Below are positions 26,701 through 38,000 of a stretch of 64,000 nucleotides of DNA, piece by piece. Position 1 is the first letter of the stretch. Each line of letters opens with the position of its first letter. The position numbers were made by a program, and so were the translations under genes. Below the pieces are notes generated by a model. That model made no database searches, had not been told where the DNA came from, and saw only the letters and a program-made list of their open reading frames with translations. Source of the DNA: Argyresthia goedartella (taxonomy: Eukaryota > Arthropoda > Insecta > Lepidoptera > Argyresthiidae); NCBI GenBank assembly GCA_949825045.1, contig OX463809.1:9885501-9949500 (forward strand). Direction: 5' to 3'.

Positions 26701-29700
26701 AGTTTATTGAATTCGAATTTCGAATTTTTCATGAAAATAAAAATGTGTACTTTTTAGAATTTTCCTCATTTTTAAATATGGAGTGGACACTTAAAGAAGA
26801 CCGTGTCGCAGTTATTGCGTTGCATCGTTGCGGTTACGCGCCAGTTCAGATTTTCGACTTACTGAAAAATTTTAATATAACCAAAAGATTCGTTTATCGT
26901 ACTATAAAACGATACAATGAAGACTCTAGTGTAGATGACAGGTCAAGAAGTGGTCGCCCTCGCTCTGTTAGGACTCCAGCAGTGATAAAAGCTGTGAAGG
27001 CGCGAATTCAAAGAAATCCCATACGTAAGCAGAAACTGTTGGCCCTTCAGATGGGGTTAAGCAGGACCACGGTGAAAAGGGTGTTAAATGAAGACTTAGG
27101 GCTTAGGGCATATCGAAGAAAAACAGGACATCGTTTGGACGCTCGTTTAATGGACCTGAGACTGAAGAGATGCCGCGCTTTGTTGAAGCGATACGCGGGA
27201 AAAAAGCATCGTGAAATTATTTTTTCGGATGAAAAAATTTTCACCGTGGAAGAGAGCTACAACAAACAAAATGATAAGGTGTACGCACACAGCAGTGAAG
27301 AAGCGAGCAACCGTATTCCGCGTGTCCAACGAGGTCATTTTCCATCCTCGCTCATGGTTTGGTTGGGAGTCTCTTATTGGGGCTTAACTGAGGTACATTT
27401 TTGTGAGAAAGGCGTAAAAACGAATGCAGTTGTGTATCAAAATACAGTCCTCAAGAACCTTGTGGAACCTGTTTCTCATACCATGTTTAATAACAGGCAC
27501 TGGGTATTCCAACAAGATTCTGCGCCAGCTCATAGAGCGAAAAGCACACAAGACTGGCTGGCGGCGCGTGAAATCGACTTCATCCGGCACGAAGACTGGC
27601 CCTCCTCCAGTCCAGATTTGAGTCCGTTAGATTACAAGATATGGCAACACTTGGAGGAAAAGGCCTGCTCAAAGCCTCATCCTGATTTGGAGTCACTCAA
27701 GGCATCCTTGATTAAGGCAGCCGCCGATATTGACATGGACCTCGTTCGTGCTGCGATAGACGACTGGCCGCGCAGAATAAAGGCCTGTATTCAAAATCGC
27801 AGGGGTCATTTTGAATAAACTTTATTACCATAAGAATCTATGTTTTATTAAGTTCATTTTGCTATATAAATGTTTACATAAATAATAAACATGTCTAAAT
27901 TATTTCATATTGCACATGTGACAGAACTTATGACCTGACTATGTACGTGGACAGGCTCTGCAAGGTAGAGCAGGTGAGCTGAAGCTACTTGGGTAATCTG
28001 CTTATGAGGCACGGTGACGTATTAGGAATTGCAAAAATGAGACTTCAACAAATCATCTTGGCGACAGCTTTAAAAATATCAAAATGATCTATGATTTGTT
28101 ATTTAAATATTGTTTGTCTTTCCAGGACCTGGCTATGGGCACTGACTCCGAGGGTGAGAAGATTAAAGATCACATGAGGAGCATCGTACCAGTACTGCTT
28201 GACCAGGTAACAAATTACTTCTGTTTTTTAATCCAAATAACAATTTTAAAGCCATACTTTAAACTTAGATTTTGAACGATAGCTACACGGTGTGTGTGTT
28301 TCTGATTGCAGGCCGTGTCGAACTACAACAAGATGCGCATCATCGCGCTGTACATAATGTCCAAGAACGGCATCTCCGAGGAGAACCTGAACAAGCTCGT
28401 GTCGCACGCGCAGCTCGAGCCCAGCGACAAGCAGACGCTGCTCAACCTCGCCAACCTGGGGCTCAACGTGGTCGTCGACGTGAGTACACAGACATGTCAC
28501 CAGCGACTGATTACATTGTCACAGATGGGTACTGTATTGTGACGTGATCTGTCTGATTACAATGACAAGAGAAGTCCTTTTGATTAGACGTATAAGGGCG
28601 GATGAGCTGTAATTATTTTCCTTGATATTTTCTTCATAACGGTGACATTCAAATACACCTACTATACTATATTTACAGGGCAATCGAAAGAAGCAATACC
28701 AAATCACAAGGAAAGAGAGAATCACCGAACAGACTTACCAGATGTCTCGATGGACCCCTATCATCAAGGTAACGCAACTAAGAGAATCACTTCAACGTCT
28801 TATGACTACAATTAAAATAAATTTGATAAAAAAATATGCGATGCTGAAAATAAGGGTGTTATCTATTTGACCGGTATGTATGTATGTTGTGTATTTACGA
28901 GTGTTCATTTGGTCCACCAGAACATGCTAAACTACACAGAATTTGACAAATGAGATATCATTAGAAGCGTATTGATCATCCGCTGGGCTTAGGGTATGTG
29001 ACGTCACAACAAATTCAATATGGCGCCCTCTGGAGGGCCCAAAGTACTGGATTTAAAAAAAAGTATTGGAACAGGGCCGTGTTCTATATTAAATGAAATG
29101 GCTTAATTAGCACATTCGAAATTTATACATATTTCTAGCTCTTGCCACCTGCTTTGCATGCATTTAATCTTTAGAAGAGCATTGACCGCGCGGTGGGTGA
29201 CTGTAGGTTTCCTACTCTTTAGAGTGCGATGTTTTAGTAGTCAGGTTTTATTGTTTGAACTTATTGTCTTGTTTTGATATATCATGTTACCATATTTACT
29301 GTCTGTCTGACTGTGCTGTCTCGGTTCAGGACATCATGGAGGACTCCATCGAAGAGAAGCTGGACCAGCGCCACTTCCCGTTCCTGGCGGGCCGCGCGCA
29401 GTCCTCGGGCTACCAGGCGCCCACAACCAGGTAAATTAATATAATTATTCTATTGAAATTGTCAACCGTTCCACTGAGTCCTGCTCACTTGATGATATCA
29501 TCGGACCATGTGGCAGGCGGTCTGCGTACTGGCCTTGTCGCTCCCCTTGGCCACCACTATGTGGCTGCTTTGGTCCGCCGTCCGTCATCCCGTCCAGCTA
29601 AGGCCGGTTTGTCGCTATAGAGAAGAGGCCTATGCCCAGCAGTGGGTGGATGTGGCCTGAGTATGAGGATGATGTTCGCTGCCTGTTCCTGACTGTTCCT

Positions 29701-32700
29701 CGCTGCGGATCTAGACTAAGAAATTGTAGTTTATTCGCCCTTATTAATAGTAGGACTAATGTCGGATCTTTTAGTGTATTGAATCATATTTGTAATCAAT
29801 TTAATATTCTATTTGGTATTGAAGTCATTGATTTGTTCAACTGTAGTTTTTATAGATTTCGTAAACAGTTATTTAGATTTAAGACACCTAAAGTTGCTTA
29901 GATGTTTTTGTTTAATTTCAAAGTTTTATAAAAAATATTACTTAAAGTTTATTCTAGTATCATTAATATAGAATTACCTAGTTTACCGTCCACTTTTCAT
30001 GTAACTTGTGCATGCAATGTTTACCTGTAATTGGGTGTACCCACACTTCTTTTTAAAACTTTACCGGCTTTACTAATAAAAGAAGTTTTTCACGGTTTAA
30101 CTTATACATTGTTTTGTCTTGCTTTGACATTTGACATTTACTCGACGTATGAAAAGGACAAAACACTAAATAAGTTAAACCGTGAATAACTTTTGTAAGG
30201 CCGTACATGTCTATAGACTTATGTCTAAGGTGTATCATCTGTTGGTAAACATAATAAATAAATAAATAAAAACCGGTCAAGTGCGAGTCTAAATCGCGCA
30301 CGAAGGGTTCCGTACCACCGTTCAATGGAAGCGATTGTGTGGAGTGAATAGTTTAGATTTTACACAGCAAAATATTGTTTACAAAGTTATTGGTGCGGTT
30401 ACTTTCACACTCCATGTACGTAACCAGGTGCATCCGTAAGTTTGTATGTGGTATTGAAAGAATCGTTGTATGGGAGCCCCCTTAAATATTTCTTTTATCC
30501 TGTTTTTAGGGTTGCGTACCCAACGGGTAAGAACGGAACCCTATTACTAAGACTTCGCTGTCCGTCCGTCCGTCTGTCACCAGGCTGTATCTCAAGAACC
30601 TAGCTAGCTAGAGAGTTGAAATTTTCACAGATTATGTATTTCTGTTGCCGCTATAACAACAAATACTAAAAAACAGGATAAAATAAATATTTAAGGGGGC
30701 TCCCATACAACAATACCACATACAAACTTATGGATGCACCTGGTTACGTACATGGAGTGTGAAAGTAACCGCACCAATAACTTTGTAAACAATATTTTGC
30801 TGTGTAAAATCCAAACTATTCACTCCACACCATCGCTTCCATTGAACGGTGGTACGGAACCCTTCGTGCGCGATTTAGACTCGCACTTGACCGGTTTTTA
30901 TTTAGTATTTGTTGTTATAGCGGCAACATAAATACATAATCTGTGAAAATTTCAACTCTCTAGCTAGCTAGGTTCTTGAGATACAGCCTGGTGACAGACG
31001 GACGGACGGACGGACGGACGGACGGACGGACAGCGGAGTCTTAGTAATAGGGTCCCGTTTGGAACCCTTCGGGTACGGAACCCTAAAAATGATGAAGAAT
31101 CAATGAATAAGGCTAACGTGTCGGAATTTTGCAAAAAGCAGCACTTAGTATTAAACCCAGGGCTGTGGACATTACACCAGTTTTTGTTTCGTTGTAATAG
31201 TCCGAATAATATTACCGAATTTATGACCAAAACATATCAGGCATTTCCGAAACGCTTTGTGAATTTGTCTTACGGCTTCTGCGCTTATGATGACGTCACT
31301 CTTCAACGGGTAAAAACGGGACCCTATTACTAAGACTCCGCTGCCTAGCTGTCTGTCTGTCTGTCTGTCCGTCTGTCACCAGGCTGTATCTCATGAACCG
31401 TGATATTCAACACAAAAAATTTAATTTTCACACATGATGTATTTCTGATGCCTCTGTAAACACAAACAAATATTAATACACCGAATAAAATAAATATTTA
31501 AGGGGGCTCCCATCCAACAATTCTTTCAATACCACATACAAGCTTATCAATGCACCTGGTTACGTACATGGAGTGTGAAAGTAGCCGCACCGATAACTTT
31601 GTAAACAACATTTTGCTATTTACAATCCAAACTATTCACTCCACACCATCATTGTACGATGGTACGGAACCCTTCGTGCCCGATTTCGACTCGCTCTTGA
31701 CCTTATTTTTTTTTATTTAACTGCATTCGCAAATTTTCGTTGGCCACATTCATTGTAAAATGTTTCTTGTATTTATTTATTCATGAGCTTTTTGTTCAAA
31801 TATTTATTCAAATATCTGACGAGATTCGATGTTCTTGCGAGAGGGCCTTATTCTTAAGTATTAAAGATCTACTACTTTTTCGTTAAATACATTGTAGTAG
31901 ACACATGCTCCATCCGTGTGGCCATCGGCGATTGGTCCGTTTTAGCAAACCCGTATCGTACACTGTGTACACTCGCTCTCTTAATACTTCGGCACACCAT
32001 ATCCGGGTCGGTGGCGGGGCGGTTGTCAGTGTCGTCAGATGACCGCCACACACAACAGCGCGGGCCCGCTGTCGAATTAGACACTCGTCCCGCCTGCGGT
32101 GTAAACCCGCTCCCTCATTGTGCTCTATACACGTACACGCGATGTTACTGCAAGACGCCCTTGCTTCACGTTCCAGCGTCCGCTACGGTCACTGGCACAA
32201 GGACAAGGCGCAGCAGACCGTCAAGAACGTGCCGCGGCTGCTCGTCTTCATCGTCGGAGGTGAGTTCACATACTGCATTCCCAACAGGTCATCTAAAACT
32301 CGTCCTACAGCAGATAGATGACTACAATCTGACCACGGAGGCGAGGCGGACTTAGTAATACTTATTACTTTTTGGCTTTCGTTTTCAGTTTTCCGAGCGT
32401 AGCAGGAAATTGACATTCCTTGGGGATACAGCATGACAATCCGTGACTTGAAGGGCATTTGTTTAGAACCAACTATGACCCGTCGAAAATGTCGATTAAT
32501 TTATAGTGACAGCTCGACAACACATTCAATGTTTGGTACGTCAGACGAGGATGTACTTTGCAGTACAAGGCCTTTTCACCTCCCGCAGGCGTGTCCTTCT
32601 CGGAGATCCGCTGCGCGTACGAGGTGACGGCCGCGCTCAAGAACTGGGAGGTGATCATCGGCTCCTCGCACATCCTCACTCCAGAGAACTTCCTGTCCGA

Positions 32701-32722
32701 CCTCAGCTCGCTGACCGCCTAG
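17778..32722 (+). CDS. Rop: Rop: Sec1/Munc18 family syntaxin-binding protein (STXBP1/Unc-18 orthologue)
   Basis: Cytosolic SM protein that binds syntaxin and the SNARE complex to drive vesicle fusion, best known at synapses. Coding exons: 17778-17805, 19288-19437, 20642-20797, 20999-21102 (or 21233-21336), 22012-22160, 22669-22729, 23875-24029, 25536-25690, 26322-26476, 28126-28206, 28312-28479, 28679-28768, 29330-29430, 32177-32259, 32589-32722 (TAG). All junctions are GT/AG and phases agree. Either form gives 1770 nt, 589 residues, against about 597 in Drosophila Rop. Recognisable blocks in order: MALKATVGQ at the N-terminus, [100 protein letters not shown], and C-terminal [20 protein letters not shown]. 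Introns carry a mariner, SINEs and a palindrome; exon 4 is duplicated. No frameshift or missing block was found. Confidence 0.97.
18721..18929. mobile_element. short MITE-like element in Rop intron 1
   Basis: Ends are inverted repeats (AGCTTGTACATAAAGTTG at the left; the complement CAACTTTATGTACAAGCT at the right). The interior holds two diverged ~95-bp direct copies containing GATAGAAAGTGACCAA and ATAACTATAG. No coding capacity. Confidence 0.6.
20370..20470 (+). repeat. RTE-like LINE 3' end in Rop intron 2
   Basis: Translates as [18 protein letters not shown] and then stops. This is the typical C-terminus of an RTE-class reverse transcriptase ORF, followed by the short (ATG)n-like tail GATGATGATGAT. 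Only the extreme 3' end remains. Confidence 0.65.
20999..21102 (+). CDS. Rop: Rop alternative exon 4a
   Basis: 104 bp, entered in phase 1 (previous exon ends GAA G) and left in phase 0. It encodes residues 112-146: [20 protein letters not shown], then [15 protein letters not shown]. Acceptor TTTCCAG; donor CAG|GTTTGT, weaker than average. This is the more diverged of the two versions: relative to 4b it changes CK to SR, RKIK to KYIK, L to M and N to Y. It shares 21 of 35 residues with 4b. Confidence 0.88.
21233..21336 (+). CDS. Rop: Rop alternative exon 4b
   Basis: Also 104 bp and in the same phase. It encodes [20 protein letters not shown], then [15 protein letters not shown], with acceptor GGATTAG and donor CAG|GTAAAC. 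It is the version closer to the conserved family sequence ([14 protein letters not shown] in fly Rop and mammalian Munc18-1). It lies 130 bp after exon 4a. Joining 4a to 4b shifts the frame and reaches a TGA within 4b; omitting both also shifts the frame. Only one can be used per functional mRNA. Confidence 0.88.
21690..21925 (-). repeat. tRNA-derived SINE in Rop intron 4
   Basis: On the minus strand the head reads TGGCACTGCGATTGAGG (A-box-like), and then GGTTCGATCCC (B box). It is followed by a body with CTGTTTCTGGTTGCCATGAC and a GATGATGATG-type end. It lies between exon 4b and exon 5. Confidence 0.65.
23430..23590 (+). repeat. AAGTGCGAGTC repeat family fragment in Rop intron 6
   Basis: Begins GGCCAAGTGCGAGTCGGAC, with GCGCACGAAGGGTTC and ACGTAACCAGGTGCATTTAT. 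It is the left half of the family described at 30269-31086, followed by different sequence. Confidence 0.65.
24275..24533 (-). repeat. tRNA-derived SINE, (TAA)n-tailed, copy 1
   Basis: The minus strand starts with a tRNA-like head containing TGGTCGAGTCGG (A box) and GGTTCGAGTCC (B box). A body with ATGGTTGTTTATC follows, and it ends in (ATT)n. Copies at 51635 and 52204 are close matches in the same orientation. Confidence 0.75.
26635..27943 (+). mobile_element. mariner DD37D (maT-like) element, copy 2, intact
   Basis: 1309 bp with TA duplication (26633-26634, 27944-27945) and ~27-bp inverted repeats beginning CACAGTCAGG and CATAGTCAGG. It is inserted inside the fourth unit of the exon 9 tandem repeat, so it arrived after that expansion. 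Contains an uninterrupted transposase. Confidence 0.95.
26778..27818 (+). CDS. mariner transposase, apparently intact
   Basis: 346 residues from ATG 26778 (an upstream in-frame ATG at 26745 would add 11 residues; the internal start is conserved in the other copies). N-terminal helix-turn-helix region (residues about 1-110) with the SGRPRS linker at 58-63, then the DDE/D catalytic domain: D151 in FSDEK, D247 in FQQDSAPAH, and D285 in SPLDYKIW. Thirty-seven residues separate the last two, the DD37D arrangement of maT-type mariners. It cuts and pastes the element at TA. No stop or frameshift, and all three catalytic Asp are present, so activity is plausible. It is encoded inside an intron of Rop on the same strand. 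Confidence 0.94.
   Translation: MEWTLKEDRVAVIALHRCGYAPVQIFDLLKNFNITKRFVYRTIKRYNEDSSVDDRSRSGRPRSVRTPAVIKAVKARIQRNPIRKQKLLALQMGLSRTTVKRVLNEDLGLRAYRRKTGHRLDARLMDLRLKRCRALLKRYAGKKHREIIFSDEKIFTVEESYNKQNDKVYAHSSEEASNRIPRVQRGHFPSSLMVWLGVSYWGLTEVHFCEKGVKTNAVVYQNTVLKNLVEPVSHTMFNNRHWVFQQDSAPAHRAKSTQDWLAAREIDFIRHEDWPSSSPDLSPLDYKIWQHLEEKACSKPHPDLESLKASLIKAAADIDMDLVRAAIDDWPRRIKACIQNRRGHFE
29590..29670 (+). repeat. LINE tail fragment in Rop intron 13
   Basis: GAAGAGGCCTATGCCCAGCAGTGGG, then a GAGGATGATG end. This is the usual 3' terminus of a lepidopteran RTE-like LINE. Confidence 0.5.
30064..30205. mobile_element. short inverted-repeat element in Rop intron 13
   Basis: The left arm TTTTTCACGGTTTAACTTA and the right arm TAAGTTAAACCGTGAATAAC are complementary. 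The inner blocks TTGTTTTGTC and GACAAAACA are also complementary. MITE-like, no coding capacity. Confidence 0.5.
30269..31086. repeat. nested palindrome: one repeat inserted in reverse inside another copy of itself
   Basis: The left half of a repeat (AACCGGTCAAGTGCGAGTC ... TATCCTGTTTTTAG) occupies 30269-30508 on the plus strand. Its right half (TTAGTATTTGTTGTTATAGC ... GGTACGGAACCCTAAAAA) occupies 30901-31086. Between them sits a complete reverse copy, right half at 30509-30667 and left half at 30668-30900. The 230-bp arms 30269-30508 and 30668-30900 are almost identical complements. 30996-31031 is a (GGAC)n microsatellite within the right half. Confidence 0.85.
31305..31707 (-). repeat. third, more diverged copy of the same repeat family
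   Basis: Reverse orientation: AACGGGACCCTATTACTAAG, CACCAGGCTGTATCTCATGA, AGGGGGCTCCCAT, GGTACGGAACCCTTCGTG, TTTCGACTCGC. It is complete in both halves but diverged from the palindromic pair. Confidence 0.8.
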
Positions 32723-34900
32723 ACTCACACACTCGCCGGCGATCGACGACCACGCGACCGATCTTAAGCGATCCTAACTCCGTATTTCATAACAGCTTGT
32801 GTGTGCAGCAGCCTTATCATGTCACTGACATCTAGGAATTTCAAAAGGTAACTATTCACAACACGATCATTTGACACGAGCTTTCTTTTGTTGCGAGTTC
32901 GCTGTTGATGCGATGCTCAGTTTGGTAAAATTTTCAAAAGCGAATTCAACATCCTAGGTGTCAGCATCACATGATAGGTCATCTGTAAGTCGTGCTTGTT
33001 TTTCATTATTATTATGTTGCAAGGACAGCACCCAGCATTGATATATTTATGAATGAATTCTAAAAGAAGTCGCTGTATGATGGTATAGAACAAAGAGACG
33101 TAAAATAACCTACCGTCTTCAACACCATCTGTTGGATTTTGAAAAAAGACTGCTCTAAAAGCATCCCATTGAGTTGTTTCTTATTCTTATGTAGTGCTCT
33201 GCCAAAAGTCTCGTGGCTGATTGTAGACTTAAATAGGTGTAAACGGAGACATTGTCTAATCATTTTTTAGGATTGGCTATGCTTCATTGCCGAAGAGATC
33301 TCCACTAAAGCACAGTATTTTATTTGGGAAACACAAGTTATTGTAAGTCTGATCGATCACCAGAGGGCATTTCCATTCAAAATCATTAACTTATTTTGGT
33401 TTTATATTAACAAAGACATTGTTGTATGTTATAGTTTTGACTGCAAAGAAAGAGTGCGGTTTGAATGTAGACACTTTTTTATGTTTTGTGATAAAGTTTT
33501 TATTGTTGATGTTATTAAATTTTAATATTGAAATCAAAATATTATTGCTTCTGTAGTTGATATTTGATAGTGTGTAGCTCGTAAGTCACAGTTTTATTAG
33601 AATTTACTATAAGAAATTTACTGAGCTTGGTACAGAGGTAATCGGTAGATAACTACTTGGTCAATAAAAATGTTAAACTTATAAAAATTGTTTGTATTGT
33701 AAAATCTATCTTGAATATTTGGTAAAATAACACTTTCTGAAGAATCTTTAGATATATCTTTGCCTTCATTACTAGGGAAATGTGTGTTTTTAGCTTTTAA
33801 GTTTGCTTCTCTTGATAGTTTTAACGCCAAATGCTAGATCTAACCTTTGACGTAGGATCCGAGGGTCAAAGCCCCAATATACTTTCTGCATTTCATTATT
33901 GGAATTTAAAACTAGTGCTATTTAATCAATATTTTCCTACAAGTTTGTCTTTACGTCATACTATCTTATCTAGAGTATTACCAATTTTATAGTATCGTTA
34001 CACTTATTTTGATAATGCCTAATAATAACTGTTTAATGTAAACATAAACATTATTTTTCACTCTACATTCCATAATGCGTGTGTAGCAATATTTATGTTA
34101 GCATGTTTTCAACAAGTCTAGAATGTATTAAGCTAAGAACTTTCTTTAGTTTAGATTTGCAGCTACGGCTGTAGTGTTTATTTACTAAGCACCAACACAG
34201 CATAATAAGATTATTGACTCCTGAATATTAATGAAATGATGTGAACTGGCTGGCACATATTTTAAAAAAATCTTACCTTTCCATTAAGTAATATCCCCAG
34301 TCAAGTTTAGAGGTCAAACAGATTTGTTTGTCATTAGGTTGTAATTGTGATAACCCAATAGTCCGCTACAGGCGTACCGGCTCGGTCGCAAGAGGTCATA
34401 CATCATTACTTGACCCGATAGGACAAATCTTACTAATATTGTGATATTTTAAATGTTGTTTGATAGAATCACATAGCCGTTATAAAGTCATTGATGTGAA
34501 CATCTTACAGCTGTGGTGTCGTGATTGCTGATTTGCCGTACCTACGAATGATATACTTTTGGTTTTTATTATGTAACAATAAATTTACATATCTAAACTA
34601 AACTTTGTCTCTGGCGAGGTTCAAAAAAAATAAAGAAAATATAGGCCGGCATCCACTCTTTTAATAACATGCATTATTCAACATGGTTTAGTTCCCGTAT
34701 AATGTAACGGAATTGTATGCTTCAGACTTCAATGTTATACTTTTCGTGACATGTAATGCCTGATCATGTTTATGCAATTACTTAGAAATAATAATGTTTG
34801 TCCTAGGCATACTTCGAATCAGTATTCAACTGTTATCACCTATAAATAAATTATTTAACGTGGAATGTTTATGGTTTTATTTTTACACGAAAATACGTGT
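32723..34900 (+). promoter_or_regulatory. probable long Rop 3' UTR with poly(A) signal candidates
   Basis: No coding frame is recognised downstream of the Rop stop. AATAAA occurs at 33663-33668, 34578-34583, 34629-34634 and 34845-34850. The last is followed by the GT-rich TGGAATGTTTATGGTTTT. The true 3' end cannot be fixed from sequence. Confidence 0.35.
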
Positions 34901-35095
34901 CTACGTTTTATCGCCGACATGTTAAATTATAGTATATTTGTACTCTACATATTTCTTGTTTACTGATAATGCTCAGGCCTAGGAGGTTATCATCTCCGTT
35001 TCTTTGCCTTGTGATTCGATTCCATGCCATTATTTCATTCTTGCCAGATATTTGCTCGTTGTATATTGTATTCCTAAATTTATATATTTTTAAAC

Positions 35096-38000
35096 ATGGT
35101 TAAGGAGGTAGTTGTTCTCGCTTACTCCGGAGGGCTGGACACCAGCTGTATTTTAAAGTGGTATGTACTAATTAATAACTTAATTTTACATTCAACGCAA
35201 CGTTAGAAATAGATGAAATTTAATACCCATTTGGCAGGTTAATAGATAAAAACTACGATGTCGTGTGTTATATGGCTGATGTAGGCCAGAATGAGGACTT
35301 CCAAAAGGCAAAACAAAAAGCATTAACTATTGGAGCTAAAGATGTAAGTATTTGTTTTTCTTATTTTTACTTTTCTTTTATTTCAACAACTCCCGTCCTT
35401 TAAAAATCCTAAAGTCGGTCGTCTATTTCTATCCATTAGTGATTTCCTGGAATATTAGACATTTTGTTTGTTAGCTCGCCTTGTAACATATTTATTTTTA
35501 TCAGAAAGCTTTTCTCTATGTTTTCTCGGATATAAATAAAAAACAAAGCATATATTGTAAATTAAAAAATGCATGCAATAATATTTTATACATCTTTACA
35601 TTATTGAACTACGAGAAAAAAATGGCTTTTATTTTATTATTATTTATTTACTCTGTACTTTATTGTGAGCAATGTTCTGACTATTCGCAGGTGATCGTTG
35701 AAGACTTGCGTGTTGAGTTCGTCACGGGTTACATGCTGCCCGCGGTACAGATGGGCCTGGTGTACGAGAGCTGTTACTACCTCGGCACGTCACTGGCTCG
35801 GCCATGCATCTCCGTCGGCATCGTCAACGCTGCGAAGAAACTTCGCGCTAAGTATGCTGAAATACATTTGCATAAGTCTTCAAGCTAATAAGTTAAGCTG
35901 TTCCGAAACACAGTTGATGAAACTAGCCGTATTCCTAACTATAGTACTATAGATTATCTAATGGTATGATTACATCAACAGATACATTTCTCATGGCGCC
36001 ACAGGAAAAGGGAACGATCAAGTCCGATTCGAGCTGAGTGTTTACTCCTTGTGGCCCGAAGGAAAGGTACTGCCTCCTACATACATCATCATATACCTCT
36101 CAGTGAAGATGTTGTGCACCTACGTATGTCTGCAAGTGATGAACTTAATTGATCTCCTGCACAGGTCATTGCCCCATGGAGGATCCCCGAGTTCTTCGAG
36201 CGCTTTCATGGTCGAAGCGACCTGATCGAGTATGCTAAGAAGGAGAATATCCCAGTCTCTGCCACACCTAAAGAGCCGTGGTCTACTGATGAGAACATTA
36301 TGCACATAAGGTACCTTTTCAATGATATAGGTATGTAATACACAATTTACACTTACTAATGGCGAAAGCTCTGACGGGCTCCAATCATTTTGGTCTTTTG
36401 CAGTTATGAATCAGGCGTCCTTGAAGATCCCTCGGTGGCCCCGCCCAGCGGCATTTACAAAATTACCAGAGATCTGAAGCAGGCTGAAGAATACTTCAGC
36501 ACCATTGACATAAACTTTGTGAAAGGTACTATTGAGGTTTATTAGATAGATAGATTTAAATACCGTAGTAGTTACCTACATATGTAAAGTGTGTAGTAAT
36601 ACTTTTTCTGTGAATAACTAATCAGATTTTTCCAGGACTGCCTATGTCCGTTCAGATTCCGAGTGGGCATGAGAAGTCGCTGCTCTTAACGGATCCACTC
36701 GAGATGGTACGAGCTCTCAACAAGTTGGCGGGGCAACATGGCGTCGGCCGGATAGACATTGTTGAAAACAGATTCCTGGGACTGAAGGTCTGAAACCTAG
36801 ATACCTAAATCCTGGGGACTACTTTGTTTGTTATAGCATGTTTTGGTAGATCTCGGTCAATCGTTCAATCTACTTTTACTTGATCAAAAGTTCAAAAGCT
36901 ATAAAAATAAGATTTTAGAAATGCTATGGTATTTTATCGAAACCAAATTAGGCATTTACAAAATATTTCGATGATGTGAACTGGCGTTAAAATGAATTTT
37001 TAGATAAATAAGGTAAGGAACTCCGCCTGGTGTAGTCCGCCATCTTCCGCAATTGACAGCACACGTCAAAGACAATTTTACCGACGCGTCGGCATGACGT
37101 GGGTGACATGAAACGTCATCTGTTGACAACTGGCAGAACCATGATACACAACATTTATGTTTGAACAGGCCAGAAATGTTTTTGTTGTTCTGGTTAACTA
37201 TTCATTGTTTTGCGGCCCCATTACAGACCATCTTTCGCCATGTTTTAGAGCAGTGATGTGAACATATTGTTTTTACATATATATTTTTATTTTTATAAAC
37301 TAACAAAAGCGATATACAATCGCTTTTGTTAGTTGTTCTTAGTGTGATGGTGTGATGTATGTATATTAGGAAGCTTCTAATGCTATATCTACATTTTTTT
37401 TTCAACAGAGAGCTAGTGTAATTTTCTAGAAAATAACCAATATACATACTGTCTCTTAGGTAACCAATACTTAAAATACATTAGTTTTTATTTCGGCATT
37501 AAATAAAAATATTTTATTTAGCTTGAAGAAGATTTATTTGACTTAATTGATATTTATAAAAAATAAATTGCAACGATTTATTAAACAAAGAAAATATTGA
37601 AAACTGCTTTTCGCGTTTCAGGGACTAGTATAATCCATTATCTACACGGGGACGGTAATCTGGGATGGATCGTTTGGTGTGGACCCAGCTAATGAGTTTG
37701 AGTGTTTATCCTTAGCAATCATATATTTATATATTCCATAGTATTGAAAATTTACGTTTGTTGCCCGTGGTCCCTCTACCTGATGTTACCTCACGAAATT
37801 GAAAAGAACGACGTTTTAGATATCTAATATGCGTTTTCTCAGATGAGGGCGAACAGGCACATCGTTACATAATCATATTACATAACCACTATTTTTGACA
37901 GATGTCACTATTTTGACAGGTTTGACACTATATTTTTTACAGGTGATTATACTTTTTAAAGAAGTCACTATTTTCGACAGTTTTCACTATAACTGTTAAA

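Larger units (their letters stand above)
26428..27977 (+). repeat. 62-bp tandem repeat copying the Rop exon 9 end and its donor
   Basis: The last 48 nt of exon 9 plus the first 14 nt of the intron (GTAAGCTGGACGGC in the original, GTGAGC in later copies) are repeated head to tail from 26428, 26490 and 26552. A fourth copy starts at 26614 and is split by the mariner at 26635-27943; its remainder continues at 27946-27977. Each copy keeps AAGGTAGAGCAG|GTGAGC, so three extra donors follow the real one. Using any of them adds GTA/GTG AGC TGG ACG GCA TGA and terminates translation. Confidence 0.92.

Noticed and set aside
35604..35888. 94-codon frame starting upstream of Ass exon 3
   Set aside because: Only the part from 35691 is coding; the upstream residues are intron with a TTCGCAG acceptor.
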